Assembly (NCBI GenBank): GCA_017311315.1
Contig: CM029663.1
Span: 23,111,412-23,175,411, forward strand
Direction of reading: 5' to 3'
Length of the DNA stretch: 64,000 nucleotides
Source: Dendrocalamus latiflorus
Lineage: Eukaryota > Streptophyta > Magnoliopsida > Poales > Poaceae
Within the stretch, counting starts at the first letter, position 1, and every line of letters starts with the position of its first letter. The position numbers and the translations under genes are program-made. This document shows, piece by piece, positions 45,662 through 57,796 of this stretch. The notes under the pieces were generated by a model, which was not told the origin of the DNA, ran no database searches, and was given only the letters and a program-made list of their open reading frames with translations.

Positions 45662-45832
45662 ATTTTGAGTTATTTGTTTCTCATGTTCTGTGACATTGTT
45701 AGACTTGTCTTTGTTTACTTCCAACGGAGCTTCTTCTTGTTCCCTTTTTCTGACTTCTCATATCTGCATCTATCCATTCTTCTCTTTGTTTTGCTCAGCA
45801 TCACTATTTTCTTGCTTCTTATCTGAATTGTC

Positions 45833-48800
45833 TATAACACCCCCGTTTGTGGGAACATGAATGTCGTTACCTTCCGTAATAGCTTAGGAGTTCAGTTATG
45901 GACAGAAGAAATACATGCGTACTCACGAACATTTCAAAAGTTAGTTTGATTAAAATAAGACATAATGGTCAACTTTAATAGCTTTAAGGGCGTCTAAGCC
46001 CAAAATTTACTTACACTCAGAAGATCCAAAGAAAATTTCCACAAGAACGCTTGAGTGCGGTCATAACCCTAAATTGAAATCTTGTAACATCCCTTTTTTC
46101 TTCTGATCTCCGTGTTGGTGGAAAATGAAGCAAGACTGAGTACAACCAACCGTACTCAATAAGTCACATGGGGAAATACTATTTAATTACATGCCGGGAT
46201 TTCCAAGAAGTGGGGACATATGGGTTTTAACATTTTAGGTGGATGCAGTTTTATTTGTAAACATTTTAAACACAAAAGAATAATAACTTCATAAGGAATT
46301 GGGATGTCAAAACTTGATTATTAGACTTCAACATTACCAAATCATTTCCAAATGTACTTATGTTTTACTATTGAAATTAGCCATTAAGCACAACTTCATT
46401 TATCGGAAGTACGACGTATTTGAATACCATTTATAATTGACTTCGCAGAGTTGCCCAACTTTACCCACAAAATTCCTTAACCCTCATGACTGAGTTATGA
46501 AAACAAGGTTGTTTCACTACTCATCTCTTTATATAGCCTCTAGCCAATAGGTGCTGTTTCCCAACAAACTCGAGTGGCCCGTGGCCTCGCCGGATTTGAA
46601 GCGGATTTACTATAGTTAAGTATGGTTATCCCCCTCCCATATCAACTCTCCTTTTCAGTATGGTTAACCCCCTCTCATACCAACTCTTCTTTTCAGTGTG
46701 GTTAAAATCCTCGCATACCAACTCTTCTTGTCAGTATGGTTAACCCCCTCCTATACCAACTCTTCCTTTCAGTATGGTTAACTCCCTCCCATACCAAGTC
46801 TTCTTTTCAGTAACCCCATCCCATACCAACTCTTCTTTTCTTTACTTTTACTTTCTCTGTTGTAGAGATTCAATCGATTTGAGCAGCTACTAGACCAAGT
46901 TTAACAAATCAAAGGTTGTGGTTGAGCAATTATTATGTTCTTTACTTAGTATAAGGTTCTAGTCCTTACTTTTCATCAACAAGATAACTATCCATAAATC
47001 AATAATCTAATGCACTGTGGCACTGCCACTACTGGTGTATGGTAGTTGAATTTTCTAAATTACCATAGTATGTTTTATAGTAATTTATCATTACTAGGGC
47101 TTGTTAAGGTGAATATGGTCATCAAATTAAATAGGGCTTTTTCCGGTGGTAGGACATAACTAAATATCATGTCATTCTAAATATTTATTGTACAAGAAAC
47201 AACAATGCATAAATAAGATAATGAAAATATTGATAAATAAATAATTAAAGGAATGTAGATTCAATATGATCAAAAATATATGAATTACCTCCTTGTCCAT
47301 AGGACACTGACTAGACTTCTTTAATTGCTCTTGTAGATCTTCCAATGACTGGCTCGGTGGGTCCGTATACTAGCGTGGAAAACGAATACAAATAAGTTCC
47401 TACTTTGCAGAATGCAAGCTGGGAACAAAAGATAATAAATAATCAAAAAGATAGAAATAAAATAGGATTGGGTGATCAGGGCTTAGGTGGTGTGTGGTTT
47501 GGCTAATCTGAGTTGGCATTGGGTTAGATGGGTCCAAGACGGTCGGAATGGCTATATATATGTTTTTAGGTTTTCAGTGAATAGCAACTGGTCTGGACAG
47601 TATTGGGTCTAGGTTTGAAATAATATCTGGGTTGGCTAGGGTTTCATTGTAGTGTATTCGGGCTAAATAGAGTTTGAGAATGGACTTTATGGCTTAAAAC
47701 GGACACGGCGAGCATATTGGTTTCGGCAAACAATGGAGGCATTGGATTGTATTGAATTTAGGATTTGATATGGTGTTTAGGTGGGCTAGAGTTTTATCGG
47801 TATCTGATATAGGAAAACGAAGCTGAGAATAGGATAGACGTACTTGAAACGAACGAAATGGATATATTTTGTATTTTGGGGAATGGATGCACAGTAACAG
47901 GTACCTACTATTCATCATGGATTTTTATTGTTCAAGCCAGGTCTACCACTGTTCATGGTGGGTAGGGTTGCTACAATGAAAACTGAAATGAATAGTGATG
48001 AACAGTGTTCGGCCCATCCTGACACTATTCATCTTCTTCCTGTGGTGCTACGGTGAGCCAGAAACAGGGGAAAAGAAGAGCAAGCAATTCTTGAGCTGTG
48101 GTGCTTTGCAAAGGATACCGAGAATATGAATGGACTCCTGGGGATGAGGGGGTTCTGTTTTAGGGCTTGGTAGTAGTCGGTGGGTCACGGTTGGCCGGCG
48201 GCAAGGAGGTTTCTTCTCAGAATGTTTGAATGGCACAGGGGGTATAGCTAGGCTATTAGGACAATAGCATTAGTGTTTGGGCATCACCAGGGGTAGGGAA
48301 GGCTTAAAGAAGTGATAGCTTGGGTCGGGGATCACTGGGTTGGGCTGTCCACAGCGGGGCTTCATGGCTGAGCAGCGGCGCTAGCCGTAGTGAACTAGAG
48401 GGCTCGAGGTTTTAAGGCAATGCTTCAGGGGTGCTACTAGGAGCATGAAGAAGCTATAGGCAGAAGCAATTGAACTGAAATAGACCAAATAGAAAGAATC
48501 ACAATTTGGGCTATAGACGGGCTATGGTGGTTCGGAGCAGTGGCCTTGACATTCGGCCGATCGGCACATGGCCAAGGGAAAGGCGCGAGAAGGTTCGGCG
48601 AGGTTCGGTAGAGGCGGCAAGGAGGTCGGCACGAGATATGGCACCTCAGGCTTGGCAATATCTCAGGCAACAGGCTACGAGGGTCAAGAATTGTAGCTTG
48701 GGAAAGGTCGGCCGAGACAAGGGCTAGAGGGGGCCAAGTCTAGCTCGAGAGCACCGGCTCAAGGTCAAGGCAGGGTTGAATGGGGTGTCAGGGGCTCGGA

Positions 48801-49071
48801 GAATGAGGTTACGGCTATTGACGAGGTAGCAGAGGTGTGGCAGTGGTGAACAAAGTCGTGGTAGTGGCGTATGAATGGCGGCCAGGTGAGAGGCAATATT
48901 TTCAGACCATGAACAATGTCGTCCTACCGTGCTACAAACAAATGGATGGAGAGGATGCTGCGGTTAGAGATTAGGGGCTTGAATGATGAAGAAAGGTATT
49001 AAATTAGGCAAGGAATTGAATGGAAATGAATTTCAAAGAAATTCAAATTATTTTTAAAATCTAGTTTTTCA
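45833..49071 (-). repeat. 3' LTR of the minus-strand gypsy
   Basis: The minus strand starts TGAAAAACTAG and ends GGGGGTGTTATA. The stretch 47300-47960 matches 34060-34500 of the other element in inverse orientation, and 45840-46120 matches 35740-35958. A TATA-like CTATATAAAG lies near 46535 on the minus strand. Confidence 0.8.
46618..46845. repeat. Tandem repeat in the LTR, ~38-bp unit x6
   Basis: Six units of the type AGTATGGTTAACCCCCTCCC followed by 'ataccaactcttcttttc', with point changes; the last is shortened. The LTR of the plus-strand relative lacks an obvious counterpart. Confidence 0.85.
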
Positions 49072-49234
49072 ACCTACCCTGCTTAAAAAGAATCTTGTCC
49101 CTGAGATTCACCCAAGTTTAAGAATGGGTTAAAAACAAATTGTGTTATAGTTCTGATTCCTTTCCTCTTCATTCAAGGTGAGCTTCATGTAATATTTGTT
49201 AACTGGTGACTCTGTCGATACTTTGTCCTTCTGG

Positions 49235-50800
49235 TTATATCCGGGCTCCCAACGGCTTCATGGGCTTCCATGGCCTCATGAAGTTTTTCCCAAAATATAG
49301 GTGACTTGTGCTCCTTGGTCTGAGATGATTTCCTTTGAAATTTTCATGTAATACTATGACTCTAGTTAGGCATAGTTTTGCTAACTTTATCTTTGTCATA
49401 GCTTTGCTTAATCGGTAGGAAATATGTTGTTTAGTCAATCGGTCTATGATTACCCATAGCCTCATATCCTTCTCATGTCTTTGGAAGTCCTGTAATAAAA
49501 TCCATATCAATGTCCTCCTATTTCCCATTTCCATTCCAAGAATGGTTATGACTGCAACAATCCTAGAAGATTTTGATGATCTTCCTTTATTTTCTGACAC
49601 ACGTCACAGCGTGCTATGTATTCTGGGATTTCTCTCTTCATGTTACTTCACTGGAATTCTTCCTTCAGATCTTGATACATCTTTATTCTTCCAGGGTGTC
49701 TAGAGAACTGTGAAGAGTAAGCTTCTTTCATTATCAAATCTTCTAATTCCTCTTCATTCGGTATTCAAAAGTGATCACGGAATACCAAGATTTCTTGCTC
49801 ATCCTTAATGAATTCTATTGAATTTTCTTCTTCTTGTAATTGAGATAGACACTTTGAAATAATGAGTACACCACAATACGTCTTTCGACTTAATGCCATC
49901 TGCTATGACATTCTCTTTTCTTAGTGACATTGAAGATCTTTATCACAGTCTTTAATTAATTTTAACCATCTTCATCATTGCAGATTTAATTCCAGTTGAT
50001 CAAGGCATGTACTATAGCTACTAATTCTAAGTCATGGGTAGTGTAGTTCCCTTCATATGGTCGTAACTATCTTGATGCAGATGTTATGACCCTTCCATCT
50101 TGCATTAATACCCATCCTAGTCCCTATTTTTGAGGCATTACCATAAAGTTGAGTTTTTTTTGTTATACTTGAGTTTCTACATGCTCCTCTCTATCTCTCT
50201 CTCTCTCTGTAGACTACCTGTATATTATCCTTGTAATATAACGTGTCTCACTAATTTCCTTACAAATTGTTTAATTCGTTTCATTGAACCTTCATAGATA
50301 CTTATTCCGTATATCAATATTTCTTTATGATTTCCTCAGTAATCCTCAAGATGTCCGTGGTTCATTGTATGTTAGTATTTTCTTCACTCTTAGTTAATTT
50401 CTATCCAAATTGATTTGTCTTCTTCGAGATTTCTCCTCTTGAATGTAGTCTCTTAAATTTCCATCTTTGTCATACTTGTTTCCTTTTGTAGTTCGAAGTT
50501 GAAGATTAAGTCCATGGTGATATGATTTTAATATGGCACAAACTTCTTATTTCTTATACTTTTGTACAGATAGCTCACATATACTTCCGTAATTTTTACA
50601 ACACACCTTAATTCCTTACAAGCAAACTACTTGCTTACACAAAAGAAGTACCAGATACTATTCATGTCATGTCTTGTTCCTAACTAGCAGGGATACATGA
50701 TGCTCGCTTTTCTGTCTCTTCTAACCATCTTCTTGTTGCTTTTCCTCATGTCATTCTTTTAGGGTGGATTTGTTTCCTTTTCCACTTGAGCTTTCTTGGG
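49235..50800 (-). pseudogene. Pol and gag remnants of the minus-strand gypsy
   Basis: Integrase pieces at 49235-49640 (minus frame with MRLWVIIDRLTKQHISYRLS and CLTRVIVLHENFKG), an RNase H piece at about 49980-50110 (THDLELVAIVHALINW), then a basic gag-tail-like stretch at 50640-50800 that resembles 40880-41000 in the plus-strand relative. Reverse transcriptase motifs were not found. All frames are broken. Confidence 0.65.
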
Positions 50801-50817
50801 ATGATCTCCCTTGTCAC

Positions 50818-51904
50818 GCCGGGTCTGCCACTGTTCATGGTGGGTAGGGTTGATACAGTGAAAACCAAAATGAATAGTGATGAACAATGTTTGGCCCAGC
50901 TTGACGCTGTTCATCTTCTTTCCATGGTGCTATAGTGAGCCGAAAATATGGGAAATAAGAGCAAGCAATTCTCAAGCTGTGGTGCTTTGCAAAGGATACC
51001 GAGGATATGAATGGACTTCTAGGGACAAGGGGGTTCCATTTAGGGCTCCGTAGCGGTCGGTGGGCTACGATTGGCTGGTGGCGAGGAGGTTTCTTCTCGG
51101 GATGTTTGAATGGAACAAGGGGTATAGCTAGGCTATTAGGACAATAGCATTAGCGTTTGGGCATCACTGTGAGTAGGGGAGGCTTAAAGAAGTGACGGCT
51201 TGGGTCGGGGATCAGCGAGTTGGGCTATCCACAGTGGGGCTTCATGGTTGAGCGGCGACGCTAGCCGCCAGTGAACTAGAGGGCTTGGGGTTATAAGGCA
51301 ATGTTGGTAATCATTGTAACTCAATGGAGGGCTCAGGTATTTTATAGGTGGGCTATGGCAGTTCAGAGCAGTGGCCTTGCCACTCAGCCAATCGGCACGT
51401 GGCCGAGGGAAGGGTGCGAGAAGGCTCGGTGAGGTTCAGTAGAGGCAGCAAGGAGGTCGGCATGGGATATGGCACCTCAGGCTTGGCAATATCTCGGGCG
51501 ACAAGCTACGAGAGTCAAGAATTGTGGCTTGGGGAAGGTCGGCCGAGACAAGGGCAAGAGGCGGCCAAGTCTGGCCCAGGAGCTCCGGCTCAAGGTCAAG
51601 GCAGGGTTGAATGGGGTGTCAGGGGCTCGAGGAATGAGGGCACGACTATTGACGAGGTAGTAGAGGTGTGGCAGTGGCAGGCGAAGTCGTGGCAGCGGCA
51701 TATGAACAGCGGCCAGGTGGGAGGCGATATTTTCAGACTGTGAATAGTGCTGTCCTGCCGTGCTGCAAACAAATGGATGGAGAGGATGCTGCGGCTAGTG
51801 ATTGGGGGCTTGAACGATGAAGAAAGGTATTGAACTGGGCAGGGAATCGAATGAAAACAAATTTCAAAGCAATTCATATTATTTTTAAAATCCGGTTTGT
51901 TTCA
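50818..51904 (-). repeat. Partial 5' LTR of the minus-strand gypsy
   Basis: 1087 bp matching 47937-49071. On the minus strand it starts TGAAACAAACCGG and breaks off at about 50818, where gag-like sequence begins without the rest of the LTR or a primer site. Confidence 0.8.
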
Positions 51905-51909
51905 TTGTC

Positions 51910-53150
51910 ACTCTTTACAGGATCCTGTTGCTTCTCCTCCTTACCCTTATCGTCAGGATTCCTCTTGTTATTATTGCTTTCATATGACCATCCTATCTCC
52001 ACAACAGACTCCACTTTGAAAGAACCCACACAGACCAGAAAATCAATAGCAGTAACTTCAGACACAAAAGGAATCCTTTCAGGATCCTTGACACCAAATT
52101 TGATTCTAACAATATCATGAGTTCTGAGCGTTTCCATAGCCACTTCCAGCATTACCCCCAAACCAGATCCTATTTCACTGAGAGCATGGTGTCTTTTCAT
52201 AGTGTCTGAAGCACAAGCTATTCTAAGTCAAATTGTATGCAACTTCCCTTGAGCTGCCGCTTCTTGGTTCCATTGTGTTACTTGTATCATAGCTCTAGTT
52301 CCTTTCAGCTTGAATTCCTCAAATTTTGATAGTTCTTCTAACCTAATTTTGGAAGGAAATCTCATCAGAAAAAGATTATGTCCATTCTCCTTTGCTCTCC
52401 ATTCCCAATTCCATTTGAACATCTCTGTAAAGCTTTATTCAATCATTCTATCATCCAGTGTGCCGGACTTAGACTGTCATCAGAGCCACAGGGTTTATAT
52501 GTTCAGTGGTAACGGTTTTGGTATTCTGGATCAGCAAGCATCCCGAACAGATTGAGACGTCACGCGACACCAACCTCCTCGGAAGCTAACCGTAGCGTGA
52601 GATTCTCGCCGCCACAGATGTTCGTGGTGCAGAGCGAGGTGTTGGATGGGTCTATTGTTTCCAATTTCTTCTCCGAATCCAAGTCCTTCACCTCACGACA
52701 CGCGTATGGCGGTGACGCGGAGGTGAATGCGTGGACCCTATCATCCAAAAGCAGCATAGCACCCGAATTCAACTCAGCCCATTGCCGATTTGAGCCTCCT
52801 TTCGCTTCCCGCTCACCGCCATTACCACTCCTCAAGCTCTGTTCAATCAAATCCAATCTCCCGATCGCCTTCGGTTACAATCCACCACACGCATCAGAGC
52901 TACTGGTCACACAGTTTGCTTGATTTCCATAACAATCAGCAAGCCAAACCACTTGGAGACGATCCACACCAGTAGGGAGGGGATTCGTAGTTTGTTATCA
53001 CCCATGGCGATCTAGGGTTGAGGAGGGGCTCAGGCTTACAGACGAGAGACGCGCCGTCCCGTCCGCGCATAAACCATCTAGTATCCGGAGAGGTAGGGAA
53101 ATGTAAAACCCGTGGGAAGCCTGGCGCGTGCTGCGCTGCTGGTTTCACTT
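51910..53150 (-). pseudogene. LINE ORF1 N-terminal and RNA-binding part
   Basis: Minus frames 52422-52228 and 52200-51910 read FKWNWEWRAKENGHNLFLMR, LEELSKFEEFKLKGTRAMIQ, AQGKLHTI, a stop, then DTMKRHHALSEIGSGLGVML and a lysine-rich end. This is the DUF4283-like segment of plant LINE ORF1, which binds RNA. A second frame at 52560-52856 may be the ORF1 N-terminus or LINE leader. At least two stops interrupt it. It ends exactly at the TTGTC duplication of the gypsy. Confidence 0.7.
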
Positions 53151-53308
53151 GTGGGTCGCTTGTTGACTAAGTAGAACCCAAGTCTACTTGGACATTTGGT
53201 TGATGCTTTTGGCCAAAATAAATATAAAAGGTTTCTTAGAAGAAGTATGTAAACGATGAAGAAAGTAAAAGAGAAATATATATGTGAGAGGAATAAAATA
53301 TGGGATAG

Positions 53309-53573
53309 ACTATCGCACAGACGACTGAAATTTTTTTTATCTTTCAGTCACCTAAAGTTGCACTTTGAATCACCTGAAGTTGCACATGTTTTTTTGGAGG
53401 GGGGCTACAATTTTAGTTGATTGAGAGTGCAATTTCAGGTCACCTGAAGTTGCACTCTGAATCGCCTAAAGTTGCAGCTGTTTTTTTGGAGGGAGGCTGC
53501 AATTTTAGTTCATTGAGAGTGCAATTTCAGGAGACTGAAACATAAAAAAATTTCGGTCGCATGTGCAATAACA
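53309..53573. mobile_element. MITE with internal ~93-bp tandem duplication
   Basis: Terminal inverted repeats of about 38 bp: the left end includes ACGACTGAAATTTTTTTTAT and the minus-strand right end GCGACCGAAATTTTTTTATG, both followed by TTTCAGTC. Inside, a unit of about 93 bp (cacctaaagttgcact... to ...gagtgcaatttcag) occurs twice, 53345-53438 and 53439-53530. Located 530 bp upstream of the ISU start codon. Confidence 0.7.
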
Positions 53574-54104
53574 AAACTGATAAAATATATAATATGTCTG
53601 TAATCTTACATGTTATTTTTAAAATAAGGTGGGAGTATAAAAAATAGAAAAATCGTTCAAAAAAATCAGATATTTCGTTAGCTCTCTAGACAGCAGCCAG
53701 ATACGGAAGCCAGCCAATACGAACGATTCCCACGGAAGAAGCGCCCACGGAAGAAGAGCCCATCGAAAGGGATAGCGCCGCACTTTTGACGTTGGCTGCA
53801 CATGAGGCCCAGTACAAGACGTTCATCTATCCCTTCAGCCGCGAGGATTCCCTATACTGCCCGACGCAGCAACCACTGAGCCTCCTGCACAAACACCACG
53901 CCACGCCACCAATCAACGCTCACGTCGCCAGATTGCCCTCCGCCGCGCCGCGCACCGCATCCCCGCCTCTTCCGCGCCGCATAAACTACTACCGAAACCA
54001 CAGCCACAATTGGCTTCCTCTCTCCGGGTTAAACAACTGAAAAAAAACTATCCAAAGCCGGAAACGATCGGAAGAATCCAGAGGCGCCTCCGAGTTTGTG
54101 GGCG
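53574..54104 (+). promoter_or_regulatory. Upstream region and 5' leader of the ISU gene
   Basis: GC content climbs from about 53690. No decisive TATA box: candidates are TATAAAAAA near 53636 and a weak CATAAAC near 53980. No upstream gene is seen. Confidence 0.35.
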
Positions 54105-57013
54105 ATGCTGCGCGCAGGAGGAAGGCGGCTCCTCGCCCCAGGGCTCCGGCGGCTCGCCGGCGAGGAGGCACCGGGGCTGGCGGGGGCGAGGGCGTACCAC
54201 GAGCGGGTGGTGGACCACTACAACAACCCGCGGAACGTGGGATCGTTCGACAACGACGACCCCAACGTCGGCACGGGGCTGGTGGGGGCGCCGGCCTGCG
54301 GCGACGTCATGAAGCTGCAGATCCGCGTCGACGAGGGCTCCGGCAAGATCGTCGACGCCTGCTTCAAGACCTTCGGGTGCGGCTCCGCCATCGCATCCTC
54401 CTCCGTCGGTGAGCCCCCCAACCTCGCCCTCCCGGTTCCTTACTTTCCCTCGGTGATTTGCTTTAGATTTAGCTCTCTATTCCGTGCTATCTTAAGAGGT
54501 GCTGTTTAGCTTCTGTGAATTGAATTGCGGCAATAATTAGTTGCTTGATTATTGCAGTGATGCTTTCGTTTTGTTTAGGGAGGGGAATAATTGCGAAGGA
54601 TGAGAAATTTTAGCTAGTTGCTAATTATCGGGTTGGAATATTTGCAAATGGATTGGGTCTAGTGATGATTATTTCCCGAATCCTGACTATGTAGGCGATA
54701 GAGCATTTATGTGGACAATTCTGAGCGTGAAATATGGCTACATGAGGTAGTTAAGCTGATTAGATTGCTAGAGAAATAGCAGCCGCAGTGCTAATGTTAA
54801 CCTCTAGTGATGTTATAGCTTGAAAATCGCCCTTTCTCTGGGTCTATTTTTTCTGCTGGGTTACCAAATTGGCTTATTGAATTTAATTTTGTTTGATGTT
54901 CAATGTAAGCATGTCTTTAATTTGGTGAGCATATGTTTTCATACAAACTTTATAACGAGAAGTTTGTGTAGGGAGTTGTGGTGCATCTTTAGCCTTTGCT
55001 TAGTCCAGGGTTGAATTTCTTATGTCGTTTTGCTGGCTTAGGTATACTATGCTAATGCTGAGATTTTCGTCTACGCGACTTTTTTTTTATTATGCTCTTT
55101 TTACCTGATGATTTTGGATTTCTCTTAGCCAGTATAGGGATGTTTTATCTTCAAAAATGATGAGCTCATAGTTAACAAATTTTCTATTTTCATTGATTGC
55201 ATTTGCAGTTTCTGCAAGTTATAGTTGCTGAACGAAATTAGAAATGATTGTTCTCCAATGCCCAACAAACAACTTAGAAAGGTTGGCATATGCTTGCTGG
55301 AATACTTCTGATAGTCTGGGTCAGCTCAAACTGATCTGAGATGTTTGTTGTTTATACCCAAGAAATGGAAATGTCTTCACAGTCTCGCTGATAATCGATA
55401 GACTGACAAATTGGGGCAGTTTTTGTTCATTGTTCTGATGTAAGGTCTGTTGACTGCATTGATGTAATGCAGATATATGTCATGTTCACAGTTCACTGTG
55501 TCTAACCTTCATTCCTGTTATGTGTTTAAAACCAACAAATTGTGAAGGCTAATAATATATCCCATCATATTACGCAATTGATGAGCCAAAAACTATTGGA
55601 GCCAAATGAAACTATAAGTTAATCTTAACTTCTTTTCATGCGTGTGCAGAGTTTCCCATTTGAAAATTACTGGAATGTCTGTTCTACTTTTTAAGAACAG
55701 GGATGATCTCCCATTTGATGTTGTATAGTGTTTCTATATCCTTACAAGATACAGTGTCTGATATCTATATTAAGAAACCTATAAGTCATGAAGTCGTTTC
55801 TTGATCCTACCATTGTCCTTGCAGCTACTGAATGGGTGAAGGGAAAGCAAATGGAGGAAGTAGTGACTATCAAAAACACGTAAGCTATCCCTCTTCTTCT
55901 TGATATTTGTCTCTATTACAATATTTAAGTGGTTACATTAACATGCTTATATTGGCCTTTTTATCATAACATTCTTATATTGGCCTTTCTTACTATCATC
56001 CTATTGTTGTTTATTTTGTATCCATTTTAGCAAACACGTGCTAGTTGCCTTGTGGTAATTAAGTTCCTAGGCTCCTAGTTTCCTTTTCAAATAGTACTTT
56101 TTCTGTTTTTCATCACAATGTGAATACCAGTATGACAACAGTGGGGGTTTGCATTTGCCAAGATTTCATTTACTATTGATTGTCTTGAGGATTAACATTT
56201 ACTATTTAAGTCAATATTGCAGTATTTGATTGTGTTAGAAGGATTTTGAAAAGATTCATTCACTATTGATTTGTCTTGAGGATTAACATTTGGTATTTAA
56301 GTTGATAGTGCAGCATCTGATTGTGTCAGAACTCAGAAGGATTTTGAAGAAAAAAAATCGACATTGAACTGAAATTTCAAGATATACATCTGCTTAATGA
56401 TGTTTCATTCCAGTGTGCATGGTTTTTGCAAGTTGCTATGAACATGATCTTCTTGAAGTTGCTAGAAATAATCAGCTTAGTTTTTCGTAGTTCCTTGGCA
56501 CGGTAGTGTGTCTGTTGTGTTACCTTCTATTGTTTCATGAGCTTGTTTGGGTTAATGGAAGAAGCCTGCCTTTTTATTCAGAGACTTGATTCTGTTGTCT
56601 GCTCTGGAGTTGTTTGGCTGTTTATATTTGCTAATGAATATGGATGCTAATTACATCAGAGGAAATATGTAGATTATGGTCTTAGTTCCTGCACTTTCGT
56701 TTGGCAGAAGATAGATCTACTCTTTTTTTGTTTTTTGTTTTTGGCTATTATTGCAATGCGGCTGTCAATCACCCAAATGTCTCGGGGCCATGGTTGAATC
56801 CTTTCAAGCAAGTTCCATAAAACTGTAACAGACTTTCATGCCCTGTTTTTCAGTGAGATCGCAAAGCACTTGTCACTTCCACCAGTAAAGCTCCATTGTA
56901 GCATGCTTGCTGAGGATGCAATTAAAGCTGCTGTGAAAGATTACGAAGCAAAGAAGGTGAAGCTAGAACCAAAGGGCGAAGACAGCCCTGCAGAGAAGGC
57001 AGCTGAGGCATGA
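54105..57013 (+). CDS. ISU1: Mitochondrial iron-sulfur cluster assembly scaffold ISU (IscU/NifU-N type)
   Basis: Three exons, 54105-54408, 55825-55879 and 56854-57013, joined by two GT-AG introns, encode 172 residues. The protein is the scaffold on which the mitochondrial NFS1-ISD11-frataxin complex builds [2Fe-2S] clusters, later released by HSCA/HSCB chaperones. Residues 1-30 (MLRAGGRRLLAPGLRRLAGE) are Arg/Ala/Leu-rich and without acidic residues at the start, like a mitochondrial presequence. The IscU fold begins YHERVVDHYNNPRNVGSFDN. All three cluster cysteines are present: GAPACGDVMKLQI, KTFGCGSAIASSS and LHCSML. The HSCA-binding LPPVK motif is intact, followed by AEDAIKAAVKDYEAKK and a plant-type C-terminal tail. 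The start at 54105 is preferred because it gives the presequence. AATAAA at 57170-57175 is a likely poly(A) signal. Length is typical. Phases (1, 2) fit exactly. Confidence 0.95.
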
Positions 57014-57562
57014 ATATAAAGTTTCTGCCATGAAGAGTATTGACTGCCTGCCATGCATCTGCTCGTAGTAGACAGATGCTTCTGTTCTTGAGGGTGGGAA
57101 ACAGTGTGTAATGTTCACAAACTATTGTAATGCAGCATGTATTTGAAGGATGGAGACGGGACGTTTTTAAATAAATGTGCTGTCATCGTGGGGAAAAGTT
57201 TGTGCGTGTATAAGAGCTGCCTGGAAGTGTCATGATAATTACGGAATTACGGTCGCCCGTTGCACAATGGCATTTGGTTCTGTTGATTATTTTAATAAAT
57301 TTGCGTACCTTCGGCTTCAAGATGCTAATTACTCTTGAGATTGAATCGTCTGTGCGCCGTTGTTCTGTTTTGCTTGTGCTTGGCGATGCACCTGCGATGG
57401 GAAATACGTATCTGCCGTTCTGAACAGCCGGGGAGGATAGTGCTGGTTCCATTCGACCGTTGCACAAGGTGAACCATGCTAACTGAAGGAACAGATGAGA
57501 CGGACGACGATAGAGCTCTGTACTTACCCTTCTGTTTGTTTGAGAAACCTGCTTATCATAAG

Positions 57563-57796
57563 TGTTAGGAAACCTGGGCCGGTAGACCTGGCTCATGGTG
57601 GACACCTCATCGGAGACTATAAATAGAGAGCTGTACTGGCATATTTCGTACACATGCAATCAGAAATTAATAAAGAAAGACCAGGAGTTCTCTCTATCTC
57701 TCTGTGTGTTCAATCTATTATTCTGTCTTCTGTGATTGATTCGATTTGTTCAAAACAGAGGAATCGATCGGACTGATCGCCAGCGACGGTTCCTCA
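57563..57796 (+). repeat. 5' LTR of the copia element
   Basis: TGTTAGG at the start and TCCTCA at the end, 234 bp. It has a TATA box (CTATAAATAG, about 57618) and an AATAAA at 57669-57674. The next bases ACACGTTATCAGCA are the priming-site region seen in many small-LTR copia elements of grasses. The partner LTR is outside, so borders are inferred. Confidence 0.65.

Larger units (their letters stand above)
45833..51904 (-). mobile_element. Ty3/gypsy element of the long-LTR family (minus strand)
   Basis: Flanked by an identical 5-bp repeat TTGTC (45828-45832 and 51905-51909). The 3' LTR is 45833-49071 (3239 bp). The 5' LTR is partial (50818-51904) because a deletion joined it to internal sequence. 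A polypurine tract (minus strand ttttaagcagggtaggt) adjoins the 3' LTR. Internal sequence holds integrase and RNase H pieces and a gag tail. LTR sequence shows it belongs to the same family as the element at 32606, in opposite orientation. It lies in LINE ORF1. Confidence 0.85.
43500..53150 (-). mobile_element. LINE (non-LTR) element, broken by two insertions
   Basis: Minus-strand pieces in order: ORF1 from about 53150 down to 51910, a short ORF1 piece at 45670-45827, an ORF1 tail at about 44000-44784, and an endonuclease start at 43500-43700. A minus-strand gypsy (45833-51904, target duplication TTGTC) and a hAT element (44793-45661, target duplication ATTTTGAG) separate them. When each insertion and one target copy are removed, the reading continues. 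The reverse transcriptase and 3' end are missing. The 5' limit near 53150 is uncertain. Confidence 0.7.

Noticed and set aside
48506..48727. Arg-rich ORFs repeated at 48506 and 51348-51743
   Set aside because: These are the two LTR copies of the minus-strand gypsy, not host genes.
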